From Sphingomonadaceae bacterium OTU29LAMAA1 (GTDB taxonomy: Bacteria; Pseudomonadota; Alphaproteobacteria; Sphingomonadales; Sphingomonadaceae), in contig CP099616.1 in NCBI GenBank assembly GCA_024072375.1, forward strand, positions 1 through 64,000: a stretch of DNA of 64,000 nucleotides, in the 5' to 3' direction. This document shows positions 39,247 through 47,902 of this stretch, in pieces; position 1 is the stretch's first letter, and every line of letters starts with the position of its first letter. Position numbers and translations under genes: made by a program. A model generated the notes under the pieces. The model worked only from the letters and a program-made list of their open reading frames with translations. It was not told where the DNA came from and did no database searches.

Positions 39247-39957
39247 ATGCGAACTATCGTCACCGTCCTTCTGGCTGTCGCTGCCCTGTCGGCATGCGCA
39301 CGGCGCGAGCCACTCGTCTCCACCAGTCGGCTGACTGTCGTCCAGGACACCACAGTGCTGCCTGCCCCTGTCCGTCAGGATCTGATCGTGCCGGATCGGC
39401 CGACGCTAATTGGGCCGCTCGACACGATCCAAGTCGATGTCTTCAACGTACCCGACCTCAGCCGCGAGATGCAGGTTGATGCCAGCGGCCGCATTGCCAT
39501 GCCGCTGGTCGGGACGATTGATGCGCGCGGCAAGACGGCACAGGAACTGGCGAAGGCAATCGAGGCGACGCTACGCGCGCGTTATATTCGTAATCCCGAA
39601 GTCACAATCAACATCAAAAATTCGGTCAGCCAAGTTGTGACAATCGATGGCCAAGTCGTTGAACCTGGACTCTATCCCGTCACCAACCAGATGACGTTGA
39701 TGCGAGCAATAGCATCGGCCAAGGGATTAAGCGAATTTGCCCGCCTTGACGATGTCGTCATCCTGCGCACCGTTGAAGGGCATAACATGGCCGGACTGTA
39801 CAATGTCGGTGCTATCAGACGGGGCACCTACGACGATCCCCCCATCTATGCCAACGACGTGATCGTCGTCGGTGATTCCCCGCAGCGGCGCCTGTTTCGT
39901 GACTTCGTCTCGGTGGCTCCTTTGCTTGCCGCGCCGCTCGTTGCGATCCTGCAGTAA
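39247..39957 (+). CDS. wza: Polysaccharide export lipoprotein, Wza family, cluster 2
   Basis: 236 aa from ATG 39247. A short signal sequence ends LLAVAALSAC, the lipobox; the frame from 39178 would put 23 basic residues before it and is less likely. The poly_export domain (LIGPLDTIQVDVFNVPDLSR) and SLBB repeats (VTIDGQVVEPGLYPVTNQMT) follow, and the C-terminus is hydrophobic. It is the outer-membrane export channel for cluster 2. Only 14 bp separate it from wzc. Confidence 0.92.
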   Translation: MRTIVTVLLAVAALSACARREPLVSTSRLTVVQDTTVLPAPVRQDLIVPDRPTLIGPLDTIQVDVFNVPDLSREMQVDASGRIAMPLVGTIDARGKTAQELAKAIEATLRARYIRNPEVTINIKNSVSQVVTIDGQVVEPGLYPVTNQMTLMRAIASAKGLSEFARLDDVVILRTVEGHNMAGLYNVGAIRRGTYDDPPIYANDVIVVGDSPQRRLFRDFVSVAPLLAAPLVAILQ

Positions 39958-39971
39958 GGCTAAGACCGCAC

Positions 39972-42176
39972 ATGAATCTGATTTCGCCCAATCTGACAGG
40001 CGGCGCAACGCTGGGAGCGTCTGCGGCTGCGAGCACGCCCGACCGCCCATCGATCATCCGGCAGTATTTGCGGATCGCTATGCGCCGGAAATACCTCATC
40101 CTCGGTGTCGCGGGCGTTTGCTTGTTGCTCGGTCTTATCTCGACGCTGCTGATGACGCCGCAATATACGGCGACGGCGACGGTCGAGATCGCGCGTGAAG
40201 CAAGCAAGGTTGCCGATTTTCAGGGCGTCGAACGAGAATCAAGCGCACTGGATCAGGAGTTCTATCAGACCCAATATGGCCTGCTGAAATCTCGCGCCCT
40301 GTCTGAACGGGTTGCGACCCGGTTGCAACTAGTTGACGATCCAAAATTCTTTAAACTGTTCAAGTACAAGGGAAAGCAGCCGGCGTTTCGAGTCGTCGAC
40401 GGGCGATACCCGGCTTCTGAACGTACCGAACGGCAACGAGTTGCAGGTGAGATCTTGTTACGCGGCATTGTGGTTAACCCGATGCGTTTCTCGCGGCTGG
40501 TAGAAATCGCTTTCACCAGCGCGGAGCCGAGCTTTTCCACGCGCGTCGCCAACGCTTGGGCCGACAATTTCATCACCACCAACTTGGAGCGCAAGCTCCA
40601 GGCAACTTCCTATGGCCGCAATCTCCTGCAGCGTCAGCTAGCGCAGCAGAAGGACCGGCTTGACCAAAGTCAGCGCCAGCTCGTCGCCTATGCCTCGCAG
40701 CAACAGATTATTAACCTGCCGGCACAGGGTGGTGGATCGACCGGTACGACAACGGTCGAGCGGTCGATTGTCGCCGACGATCTCGCGGCGCTGAATGCAG
40801 CGCTGGCGCAGGCGACGACCGAACGGATCCAGGCAGAAGCTCGCTTCCAAGCTGCCGGTGCCTCGGGCGTTTCGACCGAAGCACTGCGGAATCAGGCGAT
40901 CAATACTCTGCGCCAGCGTCGGGCGGAGGTGGCCGCCGAATATCAGCGGCTGATGGTGCAATTTGAGCCGCAATATCCCGCAGCTAAAGCGATACAGTCG
41001 CAGATCGATCAGCTCGACCGTTCTATCTCGCGCGAAGAAAGCCGGGTTTCGGGATCGATCCAGGCCGACTATCGTGAGGCGCAGCAGCGCGAGCGAGCGC
41101 TGCAGACACGCGTCAACGAACTTAAGGCGAGTTATCTCGATAACCGCCGACGTAGTATTCAATATAATATTTTCCAGCAAGAGGTCGATACCAATCGCGC
41201 GCTGTATGATGGCCTGTTGCAACGGTATAAGGAGATCGGCATTGCGGGCGGTATCGGTGTGAACAACATATCGGTTGTCGATATGGCGGATACACCCGTC
41301 CGCCCGTCGAGTCCGCGTCTGATGCTTAATCTGCTTGTCTCGTTTCTTGTCGGTCTTGGCCTCGGGGCGGTCGCCGCCTTCATACTCGAACAGATGGATG
41401 AGGCGATTGCCGATCCAGCAGAGGTCGAGCGCCGCCTTGGTCTCTCGCTTCTCGGTTCGGTGCCGAAGGTCATCGATGGGATCACGCCGCGCGACGAACT
41501 GCTCGACCGCAAATCGGACTTGGTTGATGCATATCTCGCGATCAGCACCAACCTCGGTTTTACAACCCAACACGGTGTGCCGCGGTCGTTCTCGGTCACC
41601 TCGACGCGACCATCCGAAGGTAAGTCGACGACCGCACTGGCGCTGGGCACAATGCTGGCTCGTGCTGGTAAGAGCGTAATTCTGATCGATGGTGACATGC
41701 GCTCGCCGTCCATCCATCATCTAGGCGGGGTCAACCACGACAAGGGGCTGAGCAATTTCTTGGTCGGTGACGACAATATCGATGCGCTGACATTCCCGAT
41801 GAGCGATCTGGGGTTCATCGCTATGTCGGCCGGGCCAATCCCGCCGAACGCTGCCGAGCTGCTGACTGGCAATCGCCTCGATATTCTGATCGACCGTTTG
41901 TTTGAACGCTATGATCATATCGTGATCGACAGCCCGCCGGTAATGGGTCTCGCCGACGCACCTTTGATCGCGAGCCGAGTCGAGGGAGTTGTCTATGTGG
42001 TAGAATCGCACGGCATCCGCTCTAGTCTGGTCAAGACCGCTCTTGGCCGTCTTGCCGCAGCGAACGCGCGCATCTTTGGCGGCGTGCTTACCAAGTTTGA
42101 GGTGCGTAAGGCGGACTATGGCTACGGCTACGAATATGGCTACGGTTATGGTCGTCAGTACACTAAAAAGGCGTAA
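39972..42176 (+). CDS. wzc: Polysaccharide co-polymerase and BY-kinase, Wzc family, cluster 2
   Basis: 734 aa, same architecture and almost the same length as the cluster 1 Wzc. Membrane helices near residues 40-60 and 455-475, coiled periplasmic domain, Walker A RPSEGKSTTA (near 547), Walker A' VILIDGDMRSP (near 570), Walker B HIVIDSPP (near 649) and a Tyr-rich tail (DYGYGYEYGYGYGRQY). It controls polymer length and export. The post-Wzc gene starts 12 bp downstream. Confidence 0.95.
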   Translation: MNLISPNLTGGATLGASAAASTPDRPSIIRQYLRIAMRRKYLILGVAGVCLLLGLISTLLMTPQYTATATVEIAREASKVADFQGVERESSALDQEFYQTQYGLLKSRALSERVATRLQLVDDPKFFKLFKYKGKQPAFRVVDGRYPASERTERQRVAGEILLRGIVVNPMRFSRLVEIAFTSAEPSFSTRVANAWADNFITTNLERKLQATSYGRNLLQRQLAQQKDRLDQSQRQLVAYASQQQIINLPAQGGGSTGTTTVERSIVADDLAALNAALAQATTERIQAEARFQAAGASGVSTEALRNQAINTLRQRRAEVAAEYQRLMVQFEPQYPAAKAIQSQIDQLDRSISREESRVSGSIQADYREAQQRERALQTRVNELKASYLDNRRRSIQYNIFQQEVDTNRALYDGLLQRYKEIGIAGGIGVNNISVVDMADTPVRPSSPRLMLNLLVSFLVGLGLGAVAAFILEQMDEAIADPAEVERRLGLSLLGSVPKVIDGITPRDELLDRKSDLVDAYLAISTNLGFTTQHGVPRSFSVTSTRPSEGKSTTALALGTMLARAGKSVILIDGDMRSPSIHHLGGVNHDKGLSNFLVGDDNIDALTFPMSDLGFIAMSAGPIPPNAAELLTGNRLDILIDRLFERYDHIVIDSPPVMGLADAPLIASRVEGVVYVVESHGIRSSLVKTALGRLAAANARIFGGVLTKFEVRKADYGYGYEYGYGYGRQYTKKA

Positions 42177-42188
42177 GTAGCAGCTTCG

Positions 42189-43409
42189 ATGTCCCTTAGT
42201 CGTGATCTATCGTGTCGCTCACGAGCGGAATGGCTAGGGCGCCTCGCGCTGGTAGTGCTGGTGGCGGGTCTTGGCTATTGTGGTGTGACCTTCTCGATCG
42301 CGCAGGTGGTGGTTGAGGCCGATCCGGTGTTAGCCTATCGTCTCGTACCTTATGACGGTCGAATCACGGCGGCCTATGCGTCATCATTGGCTGCGAGGGA
42401 GGAGGTAGCGCCGCAGGGCCGTGCGCTGGCCGACGACTTGGCCAAGCGAGCGCTTTGGCAGGATCCGGTCGCGGTGGCGGCGGCTGTGACGCTTGGCATG
42501 AATGCCGATGCCCGTGGGGATACGGCCGCGGCGCGGCGGTATTTCGCTTATGCCCAGACGCTGTCGCGGCGTGACCTGTGGACCCAGCTGTTTATGATCG
42601 AGGATGCGGTGCAACGTGGGGACGTACCTGCCGCCCTACATCAGTATGACATCACGTTGCGGGTCTTCCCGAAAATGGGTGACCTTCTCTTCCCGGTGCT
42701 CGCATCAGCGAGTGGCAATCCTGAAATTCGCAACTCTCTGGTTAAGACGCTTGCTCGAAAGCCGCTTTGGAGTGACGGTTTCATCAGCTTCGCGGCTTGG
42801 AACAGCCCCGATCCTAAAGTCATGGCGGCGCTATTTGTTGATCTGGGCCGCAGTGATGTTGCTATTCCCGAGGCGGCTGCGGCGGGTGCGGTGAACACGC
42901 TGATTGCAGCCGGACAGCTGAGCGCTGCTTGGTCCCTTTATGCTGTAACACGGCCTGGTGCCGATCACCGCCGATCGCGTGATCCCAAGTTCGCAATAAC
43001 AAATCAGCATCCCTCTCAACTCGACTGGACTCCGATCAACGACGGCGGCGTGACGACCGGTATTCGGGGCGGGGTGTTCGACTTTGCTGCACCAGCGAGT
43101 ATCGGCGGAGCGCTGCTCCAGCAACTCCAGCTATTGCCCGCCGGAAGCTATCGCCTGATTGGCCACAGCACCGGGATTGAGCAAGCTCCAGAAGCTAGCC
43201 CCTACTGGACGTTGCGCTGTAAGGATGGACGCGAACTCGGGCGGATCGAAATCCCGAATTCCAAAGTTACCAAGGGCCGCTTTTTAGGAAACTTCAATGT
43301 TCCGACGGGATGCCCAATACAAATGCTGGTGCTGATGGCACGATCGTCGGACACTGTGACCGGTTTATCCGGCCAGATCGACCGGGTCGAGCTGGTGCCG
43401 GTGGATTAA
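42189..43409 (+). CDS. Uncharacterised post-Wzc membrane-anchored protein, cluster 2 copy
   Basis: 406 aa. One N-terminal membrane helix (LGRLALVVLVAGLGYCGVTF), a helical TPR-like middle (blocks of about 30-40 residues rich in Ala and Leu, with NSLVKTLARKPLW against NSVVRRLQALPVW in the cluster 1 copy), and a C-terminal domain with LDWTPIND, LPAGSYRLIGH, YWTLRCKDG and FNVPTGCP. No known domain is recognised. Its position right after wzc repeats that of the gene at 19488, so a role in chain-length control, export or tethering is likely. Confidence 0.78.
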   Translation: MSLSRDLSCRSRAEWLGRLALVVLVAGLGYCGVTFSIAQVVVEADPVLAYRLVPYDGRITAAYASSLAAREEVAPQGRALADDLAKRALWQDPVAVAAAVTLGMNADARGDTAAARRYFAYAQTLSRRDLWTQLFMIEDAVQRGDVPAALHQYDITLRVFPKMGDLLFPVLASASGNPEIRNSLVKTLARKPLWSDGFISFAAWNSPDPKVMAALFVDLGRSDVAIPEAAAAGAVNTLIAAGQLSAAWSLYAVTRPGADHRRSRDPKFAITNQHPSQLDWTPINDGGVTTGIRGGVFDFAAPASIGGALLQQLQLLPAGSYRLIGHSTGIEQAPEASPYWTLRCKDGRELGRIEIPNSKVTKGRFLGNFNVPTGCPIQMLVLMARSSDTVTGLSGQIDRVELVPVD

Positions 43410-43419
43410 CAAACTGGCG

Positions 43420-43512
43420 ATGCGTGTTCTGATCGTGAGCTTCGTCCTTGTACTAACCGCGGTGGAACCAGTGATGGCGCAGAAGCGGTCGCCAGTGTTG
43501 TTGGCCCCCTAA
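43420..43512 (+). pseudogene. Truncated secreted-protein gene (signal peptide only)
   Basis: Ten bases after the post-Wzc gene, ATG 43420 opens MRVLIVSFVLVLTAVEPVMA, a good signal peptide with an AXA-like cleavage site, then QKRSPVLLAP and a stop. The frame stops at the edge of the IS3 remnant, so this is probably the 5' stump of a fifth gene of the export operon cut by the insertion. Confidence 0.5.
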
Positions 43513-43517
43513 AGGCC

Positions 43518-43925
43518 TCACGGGACCTCGCGAGTTTGTGCGATGTACTCGCGGGGCAGATGATAACCCAGGGCGCGATGCGGATACAACTCGTTGTAGT
43601 GCGCCAGCCATCCTGGAAGTTGCTCAATGGCTGTCTGAGCGTCCGGCCTAGGGTTCACGCGGACATAGGCCCGCTTAAGGGTTTGGACGAACGCCTCGGC
43701 CATGCCGTTCGACTGCGGGCTGCTGACCGGAGTTGTCTGCGGCAGCAGGCCGATGTCACGGGCGAAGATGCGGATGTTGCGGGCGTTGTAGCAACTGCCG
43801 TTGTCGGTCAGCTACTCAATAGGTTTGGGGAGGCAATTCACGGGTCCGTAGCGGTGCTCGACGGTGGCAACCATCAGGTCCTGGACGTGCTCGGCGGTGA
43901 TGCCGCCGCACGGACGATCATCAAT
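43518..43925 (-). pseudogene. IS3-family transposase (integrase core) remnant
   Basis: The minus strand encodes CGGITAEHVQDLMVATVEHR, PKPIE, stop, LTDNGSCYNARNIRIFARDI, SSPQSNGMAEAFVQTLKRAY and HYNELYPHRALGYHLPREYI. This is the DDE integrase core of IS3-type OrfB, including the LTDNGS Asp and the SPQSNGMAE Glu region. The Trp before LTDNGS has become TAG, and the N-terminal part is missing, so it is inactive. It ends cluster 2. Confidence 0.9.
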
Positions 43926-44017
43926 TCACTGACTGCGACGAAACCCCCCGTGTCCGATAACAATGATTCTCGGACATAGCGCTGGTTCTATGAAAACGGG
44001 CATGGCACACATCCGTC

Positions 44018-45049
44018 ATGGCCGTTGATCCATCTTCTCCTGCGCTCACGATCCAGTCTGACGACACCACCGGTGTAACGTCACTGCCGACCGTCTCCGC
44101 GCAGCCAACGCTTCCCGCAATCCTCAACGACAAGACCGAGAGAGCCGCCGCCTACGCCAAATTGGCGCGGTCGGGGGCTACGCGGCGGGCGTATGGTTCT
44201 GACTGGGCTATTTTTACGGCGTGGTGTGCCGCGCATGGGCTGGGGGCGCTGCCGGCGACACCCGAAGTCGTCGCGGTGTTCGCGAGCGATCAGGCGACCG
44301 CCGGGCTCAACCCCTCGACGATCAACCGGCGGATCGCGGCGATCGGGCATCATCATCGCAGCAATGGCCATCCGGCACCGACGGCGATGCCGAGTGCCGG
44401 GCGGTTGGCCGAGGTGCTCGCCGGCATTCGGGCGGAGCATGGCGGCGCCAGGCGACAGAAGCGGCCCGCCGATGCCGCGGCGCTTCGCAACATGCTGGCG
44501 GCGATCGAGGGGGACGGCCTGCGCGCGATACGGGATCGGGCCATCCTGGCGATCGGCATGGCCGCCGCGCTGCGCCGGTCGGAGATCGTCGCGCTCGAGG
44601 TCGGCCATGTCGGCATCGTGCCCGAGGGACTGAGGCTGACGATCGCGCGATCGAAGACCGATCAGGTGCGACAAGGCGCGGTCATCGCCATTCCCGAAGG
44701 ATCGCGGATCCGCCCCAAGGCGCTGCTTCTGGCGTGGATGGCAGCGGCCGGACATGCCGAAGGGCCGTTGTTCCGCCGACTGACGCGGACCGATCTGCTG
44801 ACGCCCGCAGCGATGTCGGACCGGGCGATCGCGCGGCTGGTACAGCATCATGCCGGCGCGGCGGGGTACGACCCGGCCGAGTTCGCCGGACATTCGCTGC
44901 GGGCGGGCTTCCTGACCGAGGGCGCCGCGCAGGGGGCGACCATCTTCAAGCTGCAGGAAGTCAGCCGCCATAAATCGGTGCAGGTGCTGTCGGATTACGT
45001 CCGCAATGCCGAGCTGTTCAAGGACCACGCCGGCGAGCGCTTTTTGTGA
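44018..45049 (+). CDS. Tyrosine recombinase (phage-integrase family)
   Basis: 343 aa. An N-terminal SAM-like core-binding domain (TRRAYGSDWAIFTAWCAAHG) precedes the catalytic domain. Catalytic residues seen are Arg in AALRRSEIVAL (near 186), HSLRAG (His and Arg near 291-294), His in SRHKSVQVLS (near 317) and the nucleophile Tyr in SDYVRNAELF (near 327). It follows the IS3 remnant directly, and octamer array 45131-45154 lies 82 bp after its stop. It may be a plasmid dimer-resolution or integron-like mobile recombinase; the target site is unknown. Confidence 0.93.
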   Translation: MAVDPSSPALTIQSDDTTGVTSLPTVSAQPTLPAILNDKTERAAAYAKLARSGATRRAYGSDWAIFTAWCAAHGLGALPATPEVVAVFASDQATAGLNPSTINRRIAAIGHHHRSNGHPAPTAMPSAGRLAEVLAGIRAEHGGARRQKRPADAAALRNMLAAIEGDGLRAIRDRAILAIGMAAALRRSEIVALEVGHVGIVPEGLRLTIARSKTDQVRQGAVIAIPEGSRIRPKALLLAWMAAAGHAEGPLFRRLTRTDLLTPAAMSDRAIARLVQHHAGAAGYDPAEFAGHSLRAGFLTEGAAQGATIFKLQEVSRHKSVQVLSDYVRNAELFKDHAGERFL

Positions 45050-45130
45050 GGTGATGCCGCCGGTGCCGGCATCCGCTACGGCGTCGATGGCGAAGTCGCC
45101 GGTCGACGTGTCGCACATCCCAACAGTCAT

Positions 45131-45154
45131 ACACGTAGATACGTCGACATGTAG
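45131..45154. repeat. Octamer array upstream of the PAP2 gene
   Basis: Boxes ACACGTAG (45131-45138), ATACGTCG (45139-45146) and ACATGTAG (45147-45154), exact 8-bp period, 6 bp before the ATG at 45161 and 82 bp after the recombinase gene. Confidence 0.75.
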
Positions 45155-45160
45155 GATTGT

Positions 45161-46126
45161 ATGGGTATCGGCGTGTTGCCAACGCCGACGCCGCCCGTAA
45201 ACGCAAATTTAGCTATGTTTCTGCATGCCGGGGCGATGAGACTGGCCCTCGTCCGTATGCCGTTCCGACCCAGGCGATCGGCCCTGGCCGTCGAGCCGCG
45301 GGCGTTCGGGGTGTACCTGCTGCTGGTCGCCGGCATCGCGGCGATCGGCGTGAGCGTCGTCGCGGGGCGCTTCGCCTGGTCGGGGGAGCTGCTGGATGGC
45401 GCGGGGCTGAAGCTCGGCGGGTTCGTGCTGCTGGCCTGGGTGCTGCGCGGCTATCGCTGGTCCGGACCCGCCGCGGCGCTGGAGGCGACATGCCTGATGC
45501 TGGCGATCTCGCTGGTCAGCCCGCTCTGCGCCGTCGTCGCCGCGACCGCGGCATGGCCGATCGCGGACCGGGCGCTGGCGGCAGCCGATGCCGCGCTGTT
45601 CTTCGGGTTCGACCGGCGGTCGTTCGTGACCGGTTTCGATCGCTGGCCGCTGCCGTTCGCCGCGACCAACTGGATCTACAACAGCATCATCGTCCAGCCG
45701 TTCGCGGTGATCCTGCTGCTGGTGGGGATCGACGACCAGCGACGCCTGTGGCGGTTCGTGCTGGCGTGGATCATCGCCGTCGCCGTCGCGATCGGCGTAT
45801 CGGCACTGGTCCCGGCCTATGGCACACCGCCCTACGCATTAAAATTCATGGACATCCTGACCGGCGCGCGGGACGGGAGCCTGACCACGCTGGGCGTCGA
45901 TGCGATTTCGGGGATCATCACCTTCCCCAGCTTCCATGCCGCGGGCGCGGTGATGCTGGCATGGGGCTGGTGGGGTGTTCCACGGCTACGGGTAGCGGGG
46001 CTGGTACTGAATGCGCTTATGATGGCATCGGCGCTGATCGTCGGCGGACATTATCTGGTGGATCTGGTCGCCGGGTCGCTCGTCGCGCTGGCGGCGATCG
46101 GCCTGTCCTGCCGGCTGGTCCGATGA
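45161..46126 (+). CDS. PAP2-superfamily membrane phosphatase/phosphotransferase (AUR1-like)
   Basis: Up to 321 aa; ATG 45215 or 45236 are alternative starts that would leave the octamer array further upstream. Six or so membrane helices and the two C-terminal PAP2 motifs TFPSFHAAGAVML and GGHYLVDLVAG, with the catalytic histidines. This form is close to the inositolphosphotransferase/AUR1 branch (PAP2_3). It may recycle undecaprenyl pyrophosphate or transfer a head group to lipids. It overlaps the next gene by ATGA. Confidence 0.82.
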   Translation: MGIGVLPTPTPPVNANLAMFLHAGAMRLALVRMPFRPRRSALAVEPRAFGVYLLLVAGIAAIGVSVVAGRFAWSGELLDGAGLKLGGFVLLAWVLRGYRWSGPAAALEATCLMLAISLVSPLCAVVAATAAWPIADRALAAADAALFFGFDRRSFVTGFDRWPLPFAATNWIYNSIIVQPFAVILLLVGIDDQRRLWRFVLAWIIAVAVAIGVSALVPAYGTPPYALKFMDILTGARDGSLTTLGVDAISGIITFPSFHAAGAVMLAWGWWGVPRLRVAGLVLNALMMASALIVGGHYLVDLVAGSLVALAAIGLSCRLVR

Positions 46127-47820
46127 GCGTCCGGCCGGGCCGCGATGCAGAGGCGTCGCCCCTGATGCGGCGCGCGCTGGTGACGGCGACGATGCTGCTG
46201 TGCCTCGCGTGGTTCTTTCGCGATGCGCTGGCGACCGGCCTGCACGTCCTGTACGGCGACAGCTACGACGGCGTGATCGAGGTCGCGATCCTCAACCACT
46301 GGTATCGCGTATTCGTCGAGGGGGCGGCGTGGGATGTCATGGGGTATTTCCACCCCTATCCGGCGACGCTCGGCTATAACGACACCTATATCCTGCCGGG
46401 CATCCCCTTCACGATCGCGCGGATCCTGGGGGCCGATCCATTCCTTGCCGCCTTTGCGTCGCATGTCGCGATGAAGGCGCTGGGGTTCGCCGGGATGTAC
46501 GTGCTGCTGCGCCGCGGGATCGCCATCCGCCTGCCCCTCGCGCTCGCCGGCGCGGCGCTGTTCGCGACCGCCAACGTCTCGCTGCTCCACATGTACCATG
46601 GGCAATTGCTCAGCGTCGGGCTGCTGCCGTGGCTCGGCTTCCTCGCGCTGCGGGCCGTCGCCGCCTTGCGCGAGAATCGCCCGCGCGCGCTGGTCGCCTG
46701 CGGATGCGGCTTTGCATTGCTGTACGGTGCGACGGCCTTCAATGCCTTTTACGGACTGTGGTTCTTCTCGCTGTTCCTCGTCGTCTATGCGCCCGTCGCG
46801 CTGCTGCTGATGACGGCGGATGCCCGGCGCGCGCTGTTCGCGGGGATCGTGCGGCACTGGCGATCGCTGCTGATCTGCGCGCTGGCCGGCGTCGTCGCGC
46901 TGATCCCGGTGCTGCTGCTCTATCTGCCCAAGGTCGGCGCCGGTGCGCGGCATGCGTGGGAGGACGGCCCCCACCTCTATCTGCCGGGCATCATGACGCT
47001 GTTCAACGTCGGATCGGGCAATCTGGTCTGGGGTTCCCTGCCGGCCTGGCTGGGCAACGACATGCCGTTCCCGGGCGGCGAGACGCGCTTCGGTTTCCCG
47101 ATCGGCATGATGGCGGTGACGCTGTTCGCGATGCTGTGGGCGGGGCGGGAGCGCCTGCGGAGCGGCATCGTGCTGCCGGTCGGGATCGCCATCGCGGTCA
47201 TCGTCGCGCTCGCGCTGCGCTGGCCGGGCGATCATTCGGCGTGGTGGTACGTCTATTCCTGGGTGCCGGGTGCGTCCGCGATACGGGTGGTGCAGCGCTT
47301 GCTGCTGTTCGCATCGGTGGGCATCGTCGTCATCGTCGTCGTCTTCCTCGATCGTGCCCCGCGGCGCGGGTGGGTGACCGCGCTGATCCTCGCCGGGCTG
47401 TTCGTCGAGCAGGTGCAGCTCGCCGCGCCGCTGGCGCTCGATCGCGACGCGCAGATGCGGATGCTCGCCGATGTCGGCCCCCCGCCCCGCGCCTGCACCG
47501 CGTTCTTCGTCGTGGCGGCGCGGCCGGCGGACTATCCGCTGCTGGCCGAGGCGCGGGCGATCGACCTCGCCTGGGGCGGCGACGGCGGCGATCGCGGCGC
47601 GATGTTCTATCGCCACAATGTCGATGCGATGCTGCTGGCGAGCTATTACGGCCGGCCGACGATCAACGGCTATTCGTCGTTCAACCCGCCCGACTGGCGG
47701 CTGTCCTACCCGGATGCCCCCGATTACCTGCACCGCGTCCGGACCTATGCCGGCCGGCACCGGCTGACCGGCCTGTGCGGGCTGGATGTCCGCCGGCAGC
47801 AGCGGTGGTTCGCGCCGTAG
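46123..47820 (+). CDS. Polytopic membrane protein, GT-C/YfhO-like
   Basis: 565 aa from ATG 46123, coupled to the PAP2 gene; a frame reading back to 45157 is spurious. About 11 membrane helices. A first periplasmic loop near residues 40-90 contains YGDSYDGVIEVAILNHWYRV and FHPYPATLGYNDTY, and the C-terminal soluble part contains INGYSSFNPPDW. Acidic residues in the first loop and the overall layout resemble GT-C glycosyltransferases or YfhO proteins that use polyprenyl-phosphate sugars. Specificity unknown. Confidence 0.65.
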   Translation: MSVRPGRDAEASPLMRRALVTATMLLCLAWFFRDALATGLHVLYGDSYDGVIEVAILNHWYRVFVEGAAWDVMGYFHPYPATLGYNDTYILPGIPFTIARILGADPFLAAFASHVAMKALGFAGMYVLLRRGIAIRLPLALAGAALFATANVSLLHMYHGQLLSVGLLPWLGFLALRAVAALRENRPRALVACGCGFALLYGATAFNAFYGLWFFSLFLVVYAPVALLLMTADARRALFAGIVRHWRSLLICALAGVVALIPVLLLYLPKVGAGARHAWEDGPHLYLPGIMTLFNVGSGNLVWGSLPAWLGNDMPFPGGETRFGFPIGMMAVTLFAMLWAGRERLRSGIVLPVGIAIAVIVALALRWPGDHSAWWYVYSWVPGASAIRVVQRLLLFASVGIVVIVVVFLDRAPRRGWVTALILAGLFVEQVQLAAPLALDRDAQMRMLADVGPPPRACTAFFVVAARPADYPLLAEARAIDLAWGGDGGDRGAMFYRHNVDAMLLASYYGRPTINGYSSFNPPDWRLSYPDAPDYLHRVRTYAGRHRLTGLCGLDVRRQQRWFAP

Positions 47821-47902
47821 CGCGCGATCCGTCCCGGGACCTGGGCGCGGGTGCGATCGACCGCGTAGCCAAATGTTAGAAATTACAGTCTATTTTCGCT
47901 AG

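Noticed and set aside
46051..47760. 569-codon minus-strand open frame
   Set aside because: Antisense shadow of the PAP2 and GT-C-like genes; composed of Arg, Gln, His and Asp runs typical of high-GC antisense frames.
45157..47820. 887-codon frame starting before the PAP2 gene
   Set aside because: Only its last 565 codons, from the ATGA overlap at 46123, encode a membrane protein; the first part is the PAP2 gene read out of frame.
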